Part shown: positions 23,066-35,504 of the stretch, one piece after another
How the letters are laid out: each line of letters starts with the position of its first letter
Numbering within the stretch: position 1 is the stretch's first letter
Source of the DNA: Acanthacorydalis orientalis
Lineage: Eukaryota; Arthropoda; Insecta; Megaloptera; Corydalidae
NCBI GenBank assembly: GCA_034766995.1
Contig: CM068313.1
Span: 11,630,012 to 11,694,011, forward strand
Reading direction: 5' to 3'
Length of the DNA stretch: 64,000 nt
Notes under the pieces: generated by a model
Seen by the model: the letters and a program-made list of their open reading frames with translations, nothing else
What the model was told of the DNA's origin: nothing
Database searches by the model: none
Made by a program: the position numbers and the translations under genes

Positions 23066-23772
23066 TAGCGAGATTTCAGATATAAAAATATAAAATTATA
23101 ATTTTAATTCCTGTTGTTTTGAAATTTCAAAAATATCCGTTTTGATAACATAAATAGAACGATTGATCTACGTTAAATATCTGCATAATTATCAAGACAT
23201 TCAAGAAATCAAATAAATATATACTAAATAATATTTTTTATAAGAATTATCTAAAAAAAATTACAAGAAATCATTTACGACCCAATGTTTTAACCAAACA
23301 CAAAAAAACAACTAACATTTGAATTATTTTCAATATACATAACCTCACTTTTCCTTGAAAATAACGTATAAGGTTTCAATAAAGGTTCACTCTTTTAATC
23401 GATCCGTTCAATACACACTATTTAATGCATACTGCGAGGTCGAGTCTAAAGAAGATCACCATTCGACAGACCTGCCACCAAGTTCTATAATTAATATATC
23501 GTTTTCAAAAAAAAGCACTTAATCGTTTCTAAAAAAAAATAACTACAAGTTCATTATTATATGGTACTCTCTTATTTAATACCTGTTATATTAAATATGC
23601 AACACAAATAAAAACAGTGCGATAAAATTCGATCACATCGTAAAAAGTTAACATCTGATATAACATCTGCAAAACATATCGAACAGTCGTTTCGTTTCGC
23701 AGATGACAAAATATCGAATGGTCGTTTTATTCAGTTCGTGTTAATGTCAATCAGAAATATGGTATTGATACG

Positions 23773-23818
<46 letters not shown>

Positions 23819-24890
23819 TGTATGAATTTAAATTAAGTTCATTCCTTAAATTAACGCACGTGTCAAGAACAGTTTGATAAGATAGTCAATAAAAATATAA
23901 ATAATAGTGTAAAAAAATCCAAAGCAATTAAATAAGAATACAAGTTTTAAATTATGAGTAAGATTACGAAATGAAATGTTATTGGTTAGCTGTTTAATTT
24001 GGCAAATCATTTGGATATTTGATTTATTAAAAATCCAGGATGAATAAATAATACAGTTAATTAATTTTGTGAAACAGAGATAACTTTAAGACAGTACTTA
24101 TAAAAATATTTCAATATTTAAGAGACTTCTTAATTTTTGATATTTCTTGTTTAGGATGTCATTTTGAAATAAGTGTTGTTAGGAATTTATGTATATTTTT
24201 TTGAAATTTTCTGTAAATTTTTTATTACTTTTAAAAACAGGATTAATTTATTCTCTTCCTATTTTCAAATATTATTCATTAAATATTCCCCTACTTTATT
24301 TTTTTCTGTTATGTTAATATGTTTGAGTATATAAAAAAACAGTATGTGAGAAGTATATGTAAAAAAAATTGTTTACATGTTACAATTTTTTTTAATTTGA
24401 ATACATTAAATTCTTAATATTCGAACATGTAAAATGTACATTTTTAAAATGTAAATAATTTACTATATAATATATTCAGTTTTATTAACAATTAATTTTG
24501 ACTCAAAATTAAAAAAGGAATACAACAAAAATGGACGTCGGTTAATTAATCATCTTTTAACAAGAATTGTTTTAAGTTTAATTTTTTTTAACAGGTTTTT
24601 TGAACGAACAACTCATGTAACTATAAAACGTTCTATAGAACTAAATGAAAATTTTAATTCTCATCATAAGTAATTATTCTTAACATGCATATTTATTGAA
24701 TATAAATCAATGTTTCCATAAATTAACATGTGATAAGAAAATCAGAAAATTAATTTAAAATTTATGGGACTGACAAGCAATGGTTCGTTTAAACTGGAGA
24801 AATTAAAAGCGTCTCTGTTTAATAATGAAAGAAAAAAGTTTTATCAAATCTCGCTATGTTAATGAAATTTTGACTGACTGCTTTCGCAAA
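23066..24890. other. AT-rich non-coding stretch with one (TA)n array
   Basis: No gene recognised. A (TA)n array of about 20 units lies at 23775-23815. 23400-23470 and 23620-23720 have slightly higher GC. Confidence 0.5.
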
Positions 24891-24899
24891 AATGTTTAT

Positions 24900-25205
24900 T
24901 AATTCCTTTAATTATTTTCACAAATGAATTATTTTTTCAGCACACAAACCACATCAAAATTTTTCGACCAAAAATATTCATTAAATAATTATTTTCGATT
25001 ATTGTTTATTCCCATTTGTACAGCAATGACATCATCTTTAAAGCACCAAAAGAATAATGGCCTTGCTATCAAAATGTGCATATATGATAATTGAAAATAA
25101 TTATTTATTGAATATTTTTAATCGAAAAAATTTGGTATGGTTTGTGGAGTAAAAAAAATAGAATTTGTTTGTGAATATTTTTTAGTTACAATCTCAAAAC
25201 TTTTT
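24900..25205 (+). repeat. PAL palindromic repeat, near-complete copy
   Basis: TTCACAAATGAATTATTTTT, CACACAAACCACATC, the near-centre GCAATGACATCATCTTTAAA, then the right arm AATTATTTATTGAATATTTT, GGTATGGTTTGTGGAGT and ATTTGTTTGTGAATA. Both arms are recognisable and inverted to each other. Confidence 0.8.
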
Positions 25206-25820
25206 CCTTTTTAATAGTCTTACTCATTTCACAAATGAATTATTTTTTTATATTGAATTTATATTTCTTATATTGGACTATGTCAACGATTGTGTGTGTG
25301 TATATATATATATATATAATATATACACATCATAAAGTATGAAATATTTATTCTTAACATAGGGATGAACCATCAGAAATTTAAAGTCCCCTACTCAAAA
25401 AAATTCTGATTTATTTTATCTATCATTTTTTTATTAAGTACTCTTGGTTTTGTAAGAGATACAAAAAAATATTTTTTTTAAGAAACGATCATCTTATATT
25501 TTATTTTTAAATATATACTTGAGTTTAAGGTCAAATGAATAATATGACTATTTGATTTTTATAGAAAAAAAAATAAAATTGATCGTTTAAAGTTTATTTT
25601 CATCTTGAATTTACATCTTTGTAGAATTTTTATTCATTTATCTAATTAAATAAATGAAGATATAATGGAAAAAGATAGTATTTGTGATTTTAACATTGAT
25701 ATAGAAATATAAATATTAAAGCACCTTAGTTTGTAGTAGGAGGTTAAAGAAGTTTTAAAGAAATATTTAAATTCACTTTATAAGATGTTTTCTGATAGAT
25801 TTGCGCACGAAGGATGATTG
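25206..25820. other. AT-rich non-coding stretch
   Basis: Contains a TG/TA microsatellite at 25281-25327. No gene recognised. Confidence 0.5.
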
Positions 25821-25824
25821 AAAT

Positions 25825-25975
25825 TTTATCGAAATGTGCATAAGCAATAATCAGAAATGATCAATATTCATTTATTGAATATTTTCGATCAGAAGAAAGT
25901 TAATAGTTTGCAGAGTGAAAAAAAGATTAATTTGTCAATGTGAAACTACAGTGTCAGAATAGTATTGTATTAAAA
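25825..25975 (+). repeat. PAL repeat, right arm only
   Basis: TATCGAAATGTGCATAAGC, AATCAGAAATGATCAATATT, TTTGCAGAGTGAAAAAAAG, then CAGTGTCAGAATAGTATTGT. Confidence 0.7.
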
Positions 25976-26034
25976 ACAGGAATTATTTAAATTATGAAAA
26001 TACTTTCATTCCAGATTGAAAACAATTTCATAAA

Positions 26035-26400
26035 AATAATTTTTTATTCATTAAAAAAACAACTTCAAACATATTCAATTATTGACTATTTTTGATTCTT
26101 TCTTAAGTGCATTTCGATGTTATCATCTCACAGAGTTTTAAGGTTCATAACAATAACATCTTTTTTGAAGATTTTTTTTGTACTTTAGTAATCATTTTGC
26201 ACTTTAATTGCAATTTTAATTTTGCTGAAGATTTTTATGTACTTTGGCGTGCTGAAAAAGATGGAATTTCTATCGAAATGCAAATAAGTAACGATCAAAA
26301 CTGGTCAATAATCAAGTATTAAACAGAACCATATTTTGTGATTTTTGCATTGAATGAAACATTAATTTGTGAAAATGTCGCAGTGCCAAAACAATATTCT
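26035..26400 (+). repeat. PAL palindromic repeat, full-length divergent copy
   Basis: Left arm with TTCAATTATTGACTATTTTT and GTGCATTTCGATGTTATCAT, an enlarged centre, then GATGGAATTTCTATCGAAAT, AACGATCAAAACTGGTCAAT and CAGTGCCAAAACAATATTCT. It lies only 60 bp from the preceding half copy. Confidence 0.7.
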
Positions 26401-26639
26401 GATTAGAACCAAACTTGAATGCTTACCAAATAAAAATAAAGCATAATTTAAAAAAATATACAAACACTTCAGAAATGATTTTTATATATGAACATATATG
26501 TACAATAATAAACATGTATTATGAAAGTATTGCCGAACGGAATTCAAATTATATTCTCGGATCGAATCGTGGAGGTCACAGTCACGTAATATCGATAAAA
26601 AATAAGAAGCTATTGAAATAACAATAATAAGAGATAATA

Positions 26640-27000
26640 GTTCAAGTACTACTACATCGTGTACACACGAGAAGAATACACGGCGATGGTATGTTTTGTT
26701 GTGCGGCAGAGAAAGGTAGAGACGGGATTTCGGTACGTCGTTTAACGCGGCCAATAAATAAACGGGGATCGGTAGCGCGCGGACAGGCGATCGGATCGGC
26801 GCGAAACGGTTAACACGGCTACGGTCTCGCAAGCGGATTTCAGCGGTGATTGGCAGAACCAGGTCAGCCGTGGAAGTCGATAGGGACGCGGTGCGCGCGT
26901 ACGCGTAAACTAATTGCACGTAGAAGAAGAAGACGGCGGAGGAGAAGAACATGGCGCGCGTGCACCTAAGTACACATGTGCACGATTTACGGGGGGTCGT
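26640..27000. promoter_or_regulatory. CpG-rich patch, possible promoter or 5' exon
   Basis: Dense CpGs (GGTAGCGCGCGGACAGG, GATCGGCGCGAAACG, GTGCGCGCGTACGCG) plus CCAATAAATA near 26750 and GGAGAAGAACATGGCGCGCG near 26940. On the minus strand a frame stays open from 26952 to 26482, but high CpG favours open frames by chance and the translation has no familiar domain. Best read as a promoter/first-exon type region of unknown strand. Confidence 0.3.
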
Positions 27001-27241
27001 GACATAACCTAGATGTTACATAACATCACTCGTAGTCCGTTTGAAACGATGTAAAAAGACATTAATCATTTTTCTTGAAACTTAACAGTCTTATTATTTC
27101 AGTTAATTTTTGATGTTGGAGCATTATTAAATTTCTAACATTTTTGAATGAGAGCTTTGCGACTCTTCAACACCTCTCTTATTTACAAACCCATAAATAT
27201 TCAATCCTGATCCTACATCTTCATCTCTGGATTACGGACCT

Positions 27242-27249
<8 letters not shown>

Positions 27250-27322
<73 letters not shown>
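27250..27322. repeat. (TA)n array abutting a mariner end
   Basis: About 36 TA units ending exactly where the TIR-like TTGGAACGGTGCAAAAG begins. Confidence 0.95.
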
Positions 27323-27327
<5 letters not shown>

Positions 27328-27660
27328 ACGGTGCAAAAGTTCGTATATGATTTGAAATTGAAACCCAGGCGATCATTTTTCGCAAAAAATGCTTTTATTA
27401 ATCAATTATATATTCACCATCGTTTTCTGCAATTATTTTCCAATGCTCATGCAGCTGCTGGATTCCTTCTTTATAAAAGCTGCACGGTTTTGCGGCAAAA
27501 AAGTCAGAGATGGTATTTGACGGCATCCATGGTGTCAACTTTTTTACTGTTTAAACTGTTCTGCAGCGACCGGAACAAATGACAATCCGAATGTTCAATG
27601 TCCGGAAAATAGGGTGGATGCGATATGATTTCCTATTTCAACTGCTTCACCAGTATTTAA
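27323..27660 (-). pseudogene. Mariner-type element, C-terminal end (fourth family)
   Basis: The end TTGGAACGGTGCAAAAGTTC follows (TA)n. On the minus strand the sequence decodes, with breaks, to the mariner C-terminus: a region aligned with YSPDL..SDYHLF (here HIASTLFSGH and GLSFVPVAAEQF), then FLPQNRAAFIKKESSSC and a relic of the RW..V...NG.Y ending. Heavily frameshifted. The rest of the element is missing. Confidence 0.6.
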
Positions 27661-29570
27661 TACTTCAAACTCCATTATATTTTTTTAGTAACATTTAAAA
27701 TTCAATAACAATTAGATAAATAAAATATAGTATGTGGAGTATTAATAATACTGTGAAAATTTATCCACAGCCGAACAATAATAATGTTTATTTCTCTAGT
27801 TTCTTAAACTTATTTTTACAATTTCAATAAAAATAGAAAATTTAATGAAAATGCATTTATCAAAACTAAACCATGAACACTTACAATACAATATTAATAA
27901 TTAATAAAACGTAAACACAAACTTAAGTCATAATAAATTAAAATAAATGTTGGCATAAAAACTGGCATTACCAATGAAATTACCTTGTGTTACAAGCATT
28001 TTTTTTATATAAATGAAGAAGAAACACTACTATTTTATAAAGTTCATGTATAGAAATGCTTTTTTAGTTTCAGTGATATAAAATAACAATGAATTAAAAC
28101 AAGTTATGAAAAAAATTATCAACTTTATTAAAATGAAATGTCTGTTAGTAAAGCATTCTTGGTTTATAACTAAAAAATGACAAGTTATATATTATCATAC
28201 AATTATTATTCATAGATAAATAAATATATAAATCTTATCTATTTCAAAACATCTTCGTTACAAAACCGAATTTTTTCTTAAGTCTACAAATGTTCTTTCT
28301 CATCGAACTCGCCTGACATCTCCCCAAGACAACCTATTCCTTTCGTTCAATGGTACAAGCGTGCATTTTACACGTCAATAAACATGCAAATCCTCACATT
28401 CTCCATGTACGAACGACACGATACGAACACGCGCCACATTGGACCCAATTTGTCGTGTAAATAACGATACGCATCCAATGTGAACGTGTCATAACTGCGA
28501 CATATCTGATTAATTGCTGTTTTATACGACCGTACGCGCACCAAAACGTGAAATTTATGATAATTTAATTTAAAGAAATTCGTGTGACTCCTCGATTAAT
28601 TTTCAATACGTGTAGTGTTTTTTTATCCTCCAATACGGCGTGCACTGGGTAGCGAATTAATTTATTAATATATTATACGTAAAAATTAATCTCGATTTAA
28701 TATATACCGTGTTTTGAATCTATTATCTTCAACGTGCACAGAAAAGTTGTCAGTCAGGATAACGCAAGAACCCCCGGTGCGCGACGAATGTCTTTTGTGA
28801 GGTTTGATTATTTTTCATCTAAACTTTTTTTTGAATATTTATTCAGAAGCACTTTCTTTGATTTATATATATATATATATATATCTCGATTGAAATAATC
28901 CATACATGTTTTATTTATAAATGAACTGAATATCATTAAATATTTGATAACAAATCTTTTCACAAAATATTATCATATACTGGTTTCTCTAATATTACTT
29001 TTATCAAAATCAAGAATTGAAAGTGATGAATAAAAAATTAAAAAATGATTAATTATTAGATATTTTAATAAAATAAAATTTGTGTACAACTTACAGATAA
29101 AAATGTTGTAAATATTTTCTAATTTTTTTGATTTTATCTTGATATTTATTTTTTTTTTAAAGAGAACTGTATAAAACATGCTTGAGTTCTATACACAAAG
29201 AGTTTTTATATAAAAAAAACATCCTTGGTCTGGACGTATTTGAAACGTTCTAAAAATTTTCTTTTTTTTATAATTACATCAATCTGAAGTAGTAGTATAT
29301 TATCAGTAAGTAAATTATTTATAATAGCACAGCTTTTTGAAGAGAATTTAATGTAGAAGATTGATATTCAAAACTTTAAGGAACGAATTTTATTAAACTC
29401 TACAGTTTTTGTTTCTTTGTTTTTAAATTCGTTATTTTGTAGATACTGAAAGTGTCTTCAATGACTGAAGCTTTTATTCTTGAAAGATACCCTCGATTTC
29501 GTTCAGATAGAGTTTTAGATATCTTCGAAATCCTCGTGTGGTTTGTAAAGTTTTCCAATGTTCGAAACTA
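27661..29570. other. Non-coding DNA; unique CpG-bearing core at 28270-28800
   Basis: AT-rich without genes, except that 28270-28800 is more balanced (CATCGAACTCGCCTGACAT, ACACGATACGAACACGCG, CCGTACGCGCACC, CCCCCGGTGCGCGACG) and non-repetitive. A short (TA)n lies at 28865-28885. Confidence 0.4.
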
Positions 29571-29576
29571 GTTTTA

Positions 29577-29612
29577 TTAGGTTGGTACAAAAATAATTGC
29601 GGTTTATGACCT
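29577..29612. mobile_element. Solo mariner (cecropia-like) terminal repeat
   Basis: TTAGGTTGGTACAAAAATAA followed by TTGCGGTTT, identical in type to the ends of the three long copies. No internal sequence follows, so it is a decayed or deleted end. Confidence 0.7.
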
Positions 29613-29649
29613 TTAAATTCATATACATTTTCATATACAAAAACAAAAC

Positions 29650-30485
29650 TGTTGTTAAATATGTTTGTCCGCCTGAAGAAAATTGAAATAAAAGAAACAG
29701 AAAAGGAAGAAGTTACGAAGTATGTCTATCTAGGTCAGCTTATCAACAAAGATAGATCATCCATTGAAAAAGCAAAACAGGAGAATAAAAATGGGATGGA
29801 GCTCATTTGGAATAAATATTTTCCCGAATCTGAGCACGAAAGCGTGACATTTAATCAACGATAAGATTCCCACAAATATATGCAGACTCTGGTGTTGTCG
29901 GGGCCCCCTAGATGTCCCCAGGAACGGCTACATATAAGAAGACATATAACATATATGAAGACTCCCACCATCCATAAATTTGTGAAAAAAAATTTTTTGG
30001 AATGAACACCTCGATATTTAAATCAACAATCCCATTCAGTTTAAAGAAAAAAATATTTGATCAATATTGATTACCAGTCTTTACTTACGGCAGCGAAACT
30101 TAGATGCTTAACGCCAAAATCATTCTCTCTAAACAACACAGAGAAGTATGGAAAGATGTATGCTAGGAATAACAAGAAGAGACACGAAAAGAATAGAATG
30201 GATACGAAAACAGACAGAAGTTACAGATATAGTAAGAAAGTAAAGATTCTGAAATGGAATGGGTGGAGTATGTTGCAAGAAGTCTTCTCTTCTTGCAACA
30301 TACCGATGGACAACAGAAATTATTAACTGGAAACCAAGGAATATAAAAAGATCAAGAAGGAGGCCAATGAACAGGTGAAATCAGGAAATTAAAATTTTTA
30401 TTGAAAATCAATGGAAACGAGATGCATTCCATCGTACAATATGGAAAATCATAGAATAGGCCTTTATCCAGCAGTGGATTGACAG
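29650..30485 (+). pseudogene. RTE-like LINE, 3' end of reverse transcriptase ORF
   Basis: Plus-strand frames carry the typical post-palm motifs of insect RTE-type retrotransposons: EVTKYVYLGQLINKD at about 29710-29755, PVFTYGSET followed by a stop in place of tryptophan near 30080-30108, the segment QTEVTDIVRKVKILKWNG near 30205-30260, TTEIINWKPRN near 30308 and the tail AGGCCTTTATCCAGCAGTGG at about 30459. About 175 bp of foreign sequence (29823-29999, with GGGGCCCCCTAGATGTCCCC) interrupts it, and a small perfect hairpin at 30268-30303 adds further bases. Dead copy, 5' truncated as LINEs often are. Confidence 0.8.
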
Positions 30486-30488
30486 AAG

Positions 30489-30490
<2 letters not shown>

Positions 30491-30526
<36 letters not shown>
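30491..30526. repeat. (TA)n microsatellite at the LINE 3' end
   Basis: About 18 TA units directly after the LINE tail. Confidence 0.95.
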
Positions 30527-30527
<1 letters not shown>

Positions 30528-30529
30528 CG

Positions 30530-31343
30530 TAGGAGATATATATTCCATTTTATGATTTATAACTTTATTCAAACATCAGACAGATGTAATTGATTAGACT
30601 GTAGTGTAAAAATGGTGTTAATGATTAGCAAGTGATTGGCTGCACGCCAATTAACTTCATATTGAATCGAACGCTTAAAAAATTATATAGAGCAAAGTGA
30701 AAACTGTCGACATTGTACTTTTTTTTGTTTCTGTCTTAAATTACAGCCGGATCGTAAAAGTTGTACCGAGATTCACTCGTGAAGGTTTCACTCGAACTAT
30801 TTGAAATCTATGCACACATGGCAAGTAATAAAAAAAAATACGCGAAATAAGTCCACAGTTACGTAACGCGATGAACTAGAAAGAACCATAGGCGAAACAT
30901 CTTCAATTATAAATGTAGAACACATACACAAGCGCAGTCGGGTCTTCGGTAAAGGTGATCGTCTAGTACATTAATAATGATTGTGTGTGCAGCACTAAAT
31001 TTTACTAATGATTTATTATGAAACAGTTAACCTTTGCTTCGATACATACGTGCATGTTTATGTTTTGCATGTGTTGTTTTTTTTTCAGTTCTATCTGGAA
31101 TTAATTAATAACTTGCACCGATTTATAAATAAACGAACGAGCTGGTTTCGTACTGAAAGTGAATTAAACTGAAAAATACGAAAGCTGGTATCAGTCTCTG
31201 ACAAGTTAAATAAAATACATTTTTTAAAAAATATATACGAGAGGAGGCGTAAAATAAATTTTACTGTTTTTTTTTAATTTCACCCATAAACGATTTATAA
31301 CAAGTTACACATGACTGCGTGTGATTTAAACGAATATCTAATC
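30530..31343. other. Unique non-coding DNA
   Basis: No gene recognised. 30740-30980 has dispersed CpGs (GCCGGATCGTAAAAG, TACGTAACGCGATG, AGCGCAGTCGGGTC). Confidence 0.45.
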
Positions 31344-31345
31344 TA

Positions 31346-32621
31346 TTAGATTGGTGTAAAAATAATTGCGTTTTTTTTTGTATCTAGTCTCAAGACGAAT
31401 ATGTCAGTTAAAAATCATATTTATTAATCAAAATAAAGACCATTGGTCTGCATACATTTTTCCTAACAGGAAACAAGTTTGTTTATTCCTACAAGAGAGA
31501 ATTCTGGAATCCTGGAATTAACGAATTCATCGAAAAGGCTTTGAGTTGATGCTTGATCTTTGAAAACCTTATCTCGTAGGAAATTACTCAAATGTTTAAA
31601 AAAATGATAATCTGTCGGAGACAGGTCTGGAGACTTAGGTGGGTGAGGTAAGGTTTCATAACCCAGTTCATTTAATTTTTTTAGTCATTTGTGAGATGCG
31701 TTGTTATGAATAATAGTTGATCCTCTTCGATTGACTAATGCTGACCGTAAACGATACAACTTCTCATGTTTTTTTTTTCAATTTCCTGACAATACTTTTC
31801 TGCTATTATTGTTTCACCAGGATTTAAGCTGTAGTGAATGATGTCACTTTCCAACCATCAAACAGTGGCCATAATCTTTTTTTCGTAAAACTTCGGTTTA
31901 AGAAACTGTTTCGGTGCTTCTTCTCGGTCTAGCCACTGTAATGAACGTTTCCGATTGTTGTAAAGAATCAACTATTGATCATATGTGACAATGCGATCAA
32001 GAAAGGGATCATTTCTGTTACACAAAAGATACCCAGAGCAGATTTCGTATCGCCTAATTGCTTGATGTTCGTTTAATTCATAGGAAACACATTTATCCAG
32101 CTTTTTTGTTTTTCCAATTAGGTTTAAATGTTAAACAACTGTCAAATGATCAACATTGAGTTGTTTTACGTGGGTTCGCTTCAATAATTGTTCTTAAATC
32201 ATTATTGTCTATAGCTGAAGGACATCCACGACCCTCTTCATCATAAAAGCTTTCGTTCCTATTACAAAATTTTTAGAACCAGTGTTGACAGTGATCTGTA
32301 CGTCCACTAGTTGACTTACTAGTCCACTTTGACTCTTCGCCAAACAAAAAAATTGATATTTCGAGCATTTTCTATTGCCCTACGTCCCAATTTAAACTCA
32401 TACAATAAAATCGCGCAAATTTCCTTTTTTCGTGCCTAATTTAAGAGGTTATATCCAACAATACTAAAGAATGAAAACAATAGATATAAGCTGAAATCAG
32501 TAGTGCTAATTTCATTGTTTACAATGATGTATCACATGACTATAACAAAACATAATGGTAACTAGAAAAATCGACCAAACTTAAAACGATAAAAACCATA
32601 ATTATTTTTACACCAACCTAG
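31346..32621 (-). pseudogene. Mariner (cecropia/Hsmar1-like) transposon, copy 2, full length
   Basis: A 1276-bp element with both terminal inverted repeats (TTAGATTGGTGTAAAAATAA left; inverse ATTATTTTTACACCAACC right) and TA duplications at 31344-31345 and 32622-32623. The interior is colinear with copies 1 and 3 on the minus strand: C-terminal FDE.. near 31520, the HDNARPH equivalent near 31700, the first-aspartate motif near 31975-32000, and the helix-turn-helix region near 32180-32340. Many small indels and stops mean no frame stays open long. Full mariners are about 1.28 kb, so nothing large is missing. Confidence 0.9.
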
Positions 32622-32864
32622 TACTTCACGCAGTTTTCATATCTGTTGATCATTTTCAAAATATTCTTTTAAGATACAGCTTTTAAATATAAAAGAATTA
32701 TCATCAAATCTCTGTCATAAAACTGGATTAATTCAGATCGTATTGAAACAAATACTCCAGTTGTTTCAAAGAGAAAATTTCAAGAGCGTCCGGTGATTAA
32801 TTAAGGTGCAGCCGCCAACATAAAATCGATAATTGATAAATAACCTCTACGGAAAAATTACAGT

Positions 32865-33091
32865 AAGGCTTAGATCTTAAATTTTTGGACAAGGACTGTG
32901 AAAGGAGACCACAACATCCATATTGTTTCATTCTTCGAGTTGTTACTGAAATCGTTAAGAAATCCGTGAATAATGTCGATTTAACAATGATGCAATCAAT
33001 AGTAGTAGTAATGTCCTTAGAAGTACGTTTGAATGTTTGTAAGATATTATCAGTGAAAAACGTAATGACTAGTCTGCAATTATTTTCAGGT
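32865..33091 (+). other. Candidate exon, unassigned
   Basis: An open frame from about 32870 includes DCERRPQHPYCFILRVVTEI and ends at TTTTCAG|GTTAGTTT, a good donor, and a possible acceptor lies just upstream (AAAATTACAG at 32864). An in-frame stop falls immediately after that acceptor, so the start is not settled. The part after residue 45 or so has weak coding character. I do not recognise a family. It could equally be chance. Confidence 0.2.
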
Positions 33092-33099
33092 TAGTTTAG

Positions 33100-35500
33100 A
33101 TTTAATTCAGATATGTAACGTTTATGCGAATTTTATTACAATTGTTTCGATTTCACGGTGAAATGATTTAGCAGAAATTCAACAGTGAATGATGTATAAA
33201 ATATTTAATCGCCGATTTCTAAAAGTAGATTCTGTTTAAATATGTGCCGTTTAATAACTAGAAATACTTTCTGTATACAAATTAACAGTTTAAATTGACT
33301 GCTAAAAATATACATGTATTTTAAAGACAAGTAAATACAAGCAAGACTAACAAATTAAAACTAATTTAAATTCCTCGCGAATATTATTGTAATAACTATT
33401 GTCTCGCCATTAATACTTTTAAACAAACATTTATTTACGGTTGTATTTGTTTATTTTAATGTCTTACAAAATACAATAGCTATTTCTTAAAATCCGATGA
33501 AAATCTATTATTAAATTCTTAAGAATACTGATAAAATATTAAAAGTATGTGGCAATGTCTTTAACTCTTTACAGCTGGGGAAAAGGAAAGGGTGCTAAAT
33601 TTGTTAACAAATATTTTTCTATTAATTGTACTGTATTTTATCATAAACAAAATAAAAATTGCAAATTTATCAGTTACAAGAAAAAATATATTAATTCAGA
33701 TCAACCATTAAAAATTTCACATCTGTCTCGATACGTCGTGGAAAATCGTTGATAATATTCTGGGAAACATAAATCCCTCGATTCGAAACAGAATTGGAAG
33801 CAGAAAAATTTATTACAATTGTAAATTTTCAGAAATAACATTACCATTGAATATGAAAAATTTCTGAGACAATCAAATGTGCACAAAACAGTTTCACAAC
33901 AGTTACATCTTGTACCTGGATGTAGAGGAAATTTTTTGTACGGTTTCTTCCAGTGATGAACTTTTAGAAAAAAATCATTCAACTCAAGTCTCAAGTTCAC
34001 AATTTTTATAGGTTTTCAAATAAAAAACTGCCATTTTTCTGACTTTTGGACGACCCTATTTTTTAATAAAAGAAAGAAATTTATTCTCATTAGAAAGAGA
34101 TCAGTGTTCTTTATATATATAATCCAAAAAATAGCGCTCTGAGACCATAGTTTTTTAGGAAAACATGGATTCCTAGATCCATTCCCAGCTTCAAATGGTT
34201 TAAACAGGATGGTGCTAATCTAGATTATGCTTTCATAATCGTTGAATACTAATAAAACTTGCTTATACAAATATCAATAATTATATCTCAGAATATAACA
34301 GTTTTTTGTACCACAAATATAGAAGAATCTAAGAGGAAACATTGCAACATTAAGAGATATAAGTAATGTAATTTATATAATTCTAGACTAAATTTTAAGA
34401 TTTTACAATCCTCGATTCAATTAAATTTAAATGGTTTTGATTATTTGTCATTTCACTTTTCAAGAACCACTCTACTCGTAAAAAAAAGTAATTAATATGT
34501 TTGTCAATTAAGATGTCACGCTTTAATTCAATATATTACATGAGTCATCTAACCTACTTTTTATCAGCGAATGAAATCTTTTAAGACACTGACTAAGACA
34601 GCTATTTTATATCCAACAATCTAATAGAAATGAAAATAAAAAATAATAATGATATCTGAAAAGAATCGATTATAAAACATGATATTGAATAAAAGTATTA
34701 TAATATAACGGAGACCTATAAATCGCTACCAAGATAATTTTGAAACTATTTAAAAGAAATGTATGAAAAAATTACATTTGCGTAATTCAAATCTTCACAG
34801 TGGAAAAAATGTTTTTTCGCCGATTAAACAAAACCTATTAACATCAATTTATCGAACGATATTAAATAGTCGATATAAATGTAACTCTTTTTTTTGAAAG
34901 CTAATTAATATTCGATTCGGCGATTGCATATCATCTGTTCGTCGCGTATGCAGCATGAAAGTTTCGTCCCTGTGCGTGTATGTATGTGCATGTAGCACTC
35001 GAGTGTAATAAATTACTATGTAACCTTTTTGATCCCATTTCAGATCGATTGGCGAAATGATAACGACATATAAAAAAAATGTGTTCACTTTCTTCGCTCG
35101 ACCGATGTACAAGATCTATTTTTGCGAGCATGTGTGAAGGTAACACGTTTATTAATTACTCTTGCATTTAATGCATGTTATGAAATGTAACACCTTATAT
35201 TTTTTTCTTTTCATCTTCTATTACTTTTCAATTGATTGATTTGATCTCGTTTCTAGGACATGTGAATGTTTATAGTTTGAATTGTTATACATTTCTTTTC
35301 AAGTTTTATGTTTTATATACAGTTATACTTCAGCAAGTGATGTAACTATTTTTCTACTTTTCTTCTTCTTCTTGTTATATATATATAGTAAGGAATGTGA
35401 GGCGGAAAAAATTAAACCGCATGACGACCAAGTAGATGAAGTCGAAATATACACATATTAAAGAGTACGATTTGTGTCGAGAAATCTATTCAAATATGCA
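33100..35500. other. Long non-coding stretch
   Basis: No gene or clear transposon. 34900-35130 has some CpG and CA/TG richness. A frame on the minus strand at 34000-33701 is cysteine- and phenylalanine-rich but low-complexity and unsupported. Confidence 0.4.
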
Positions 35501-35504
35501 AACA

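Noticed and set aside
26482..26952. Open frame of 156 residues on the minus strand
   Set aside because: It is held open by CpG-rich composition, runs on into AT-rich sequence, has no recognisable domain and no supporting splice sites; kept only as a CpG-rich patch.
33701..34000. Cysteine-containing minus-strand open frame of 99 residues
   Set aside because: Cysteines are not arranged as a zinc finger or knottin, the frame has no start context and no similarity that I recognise.
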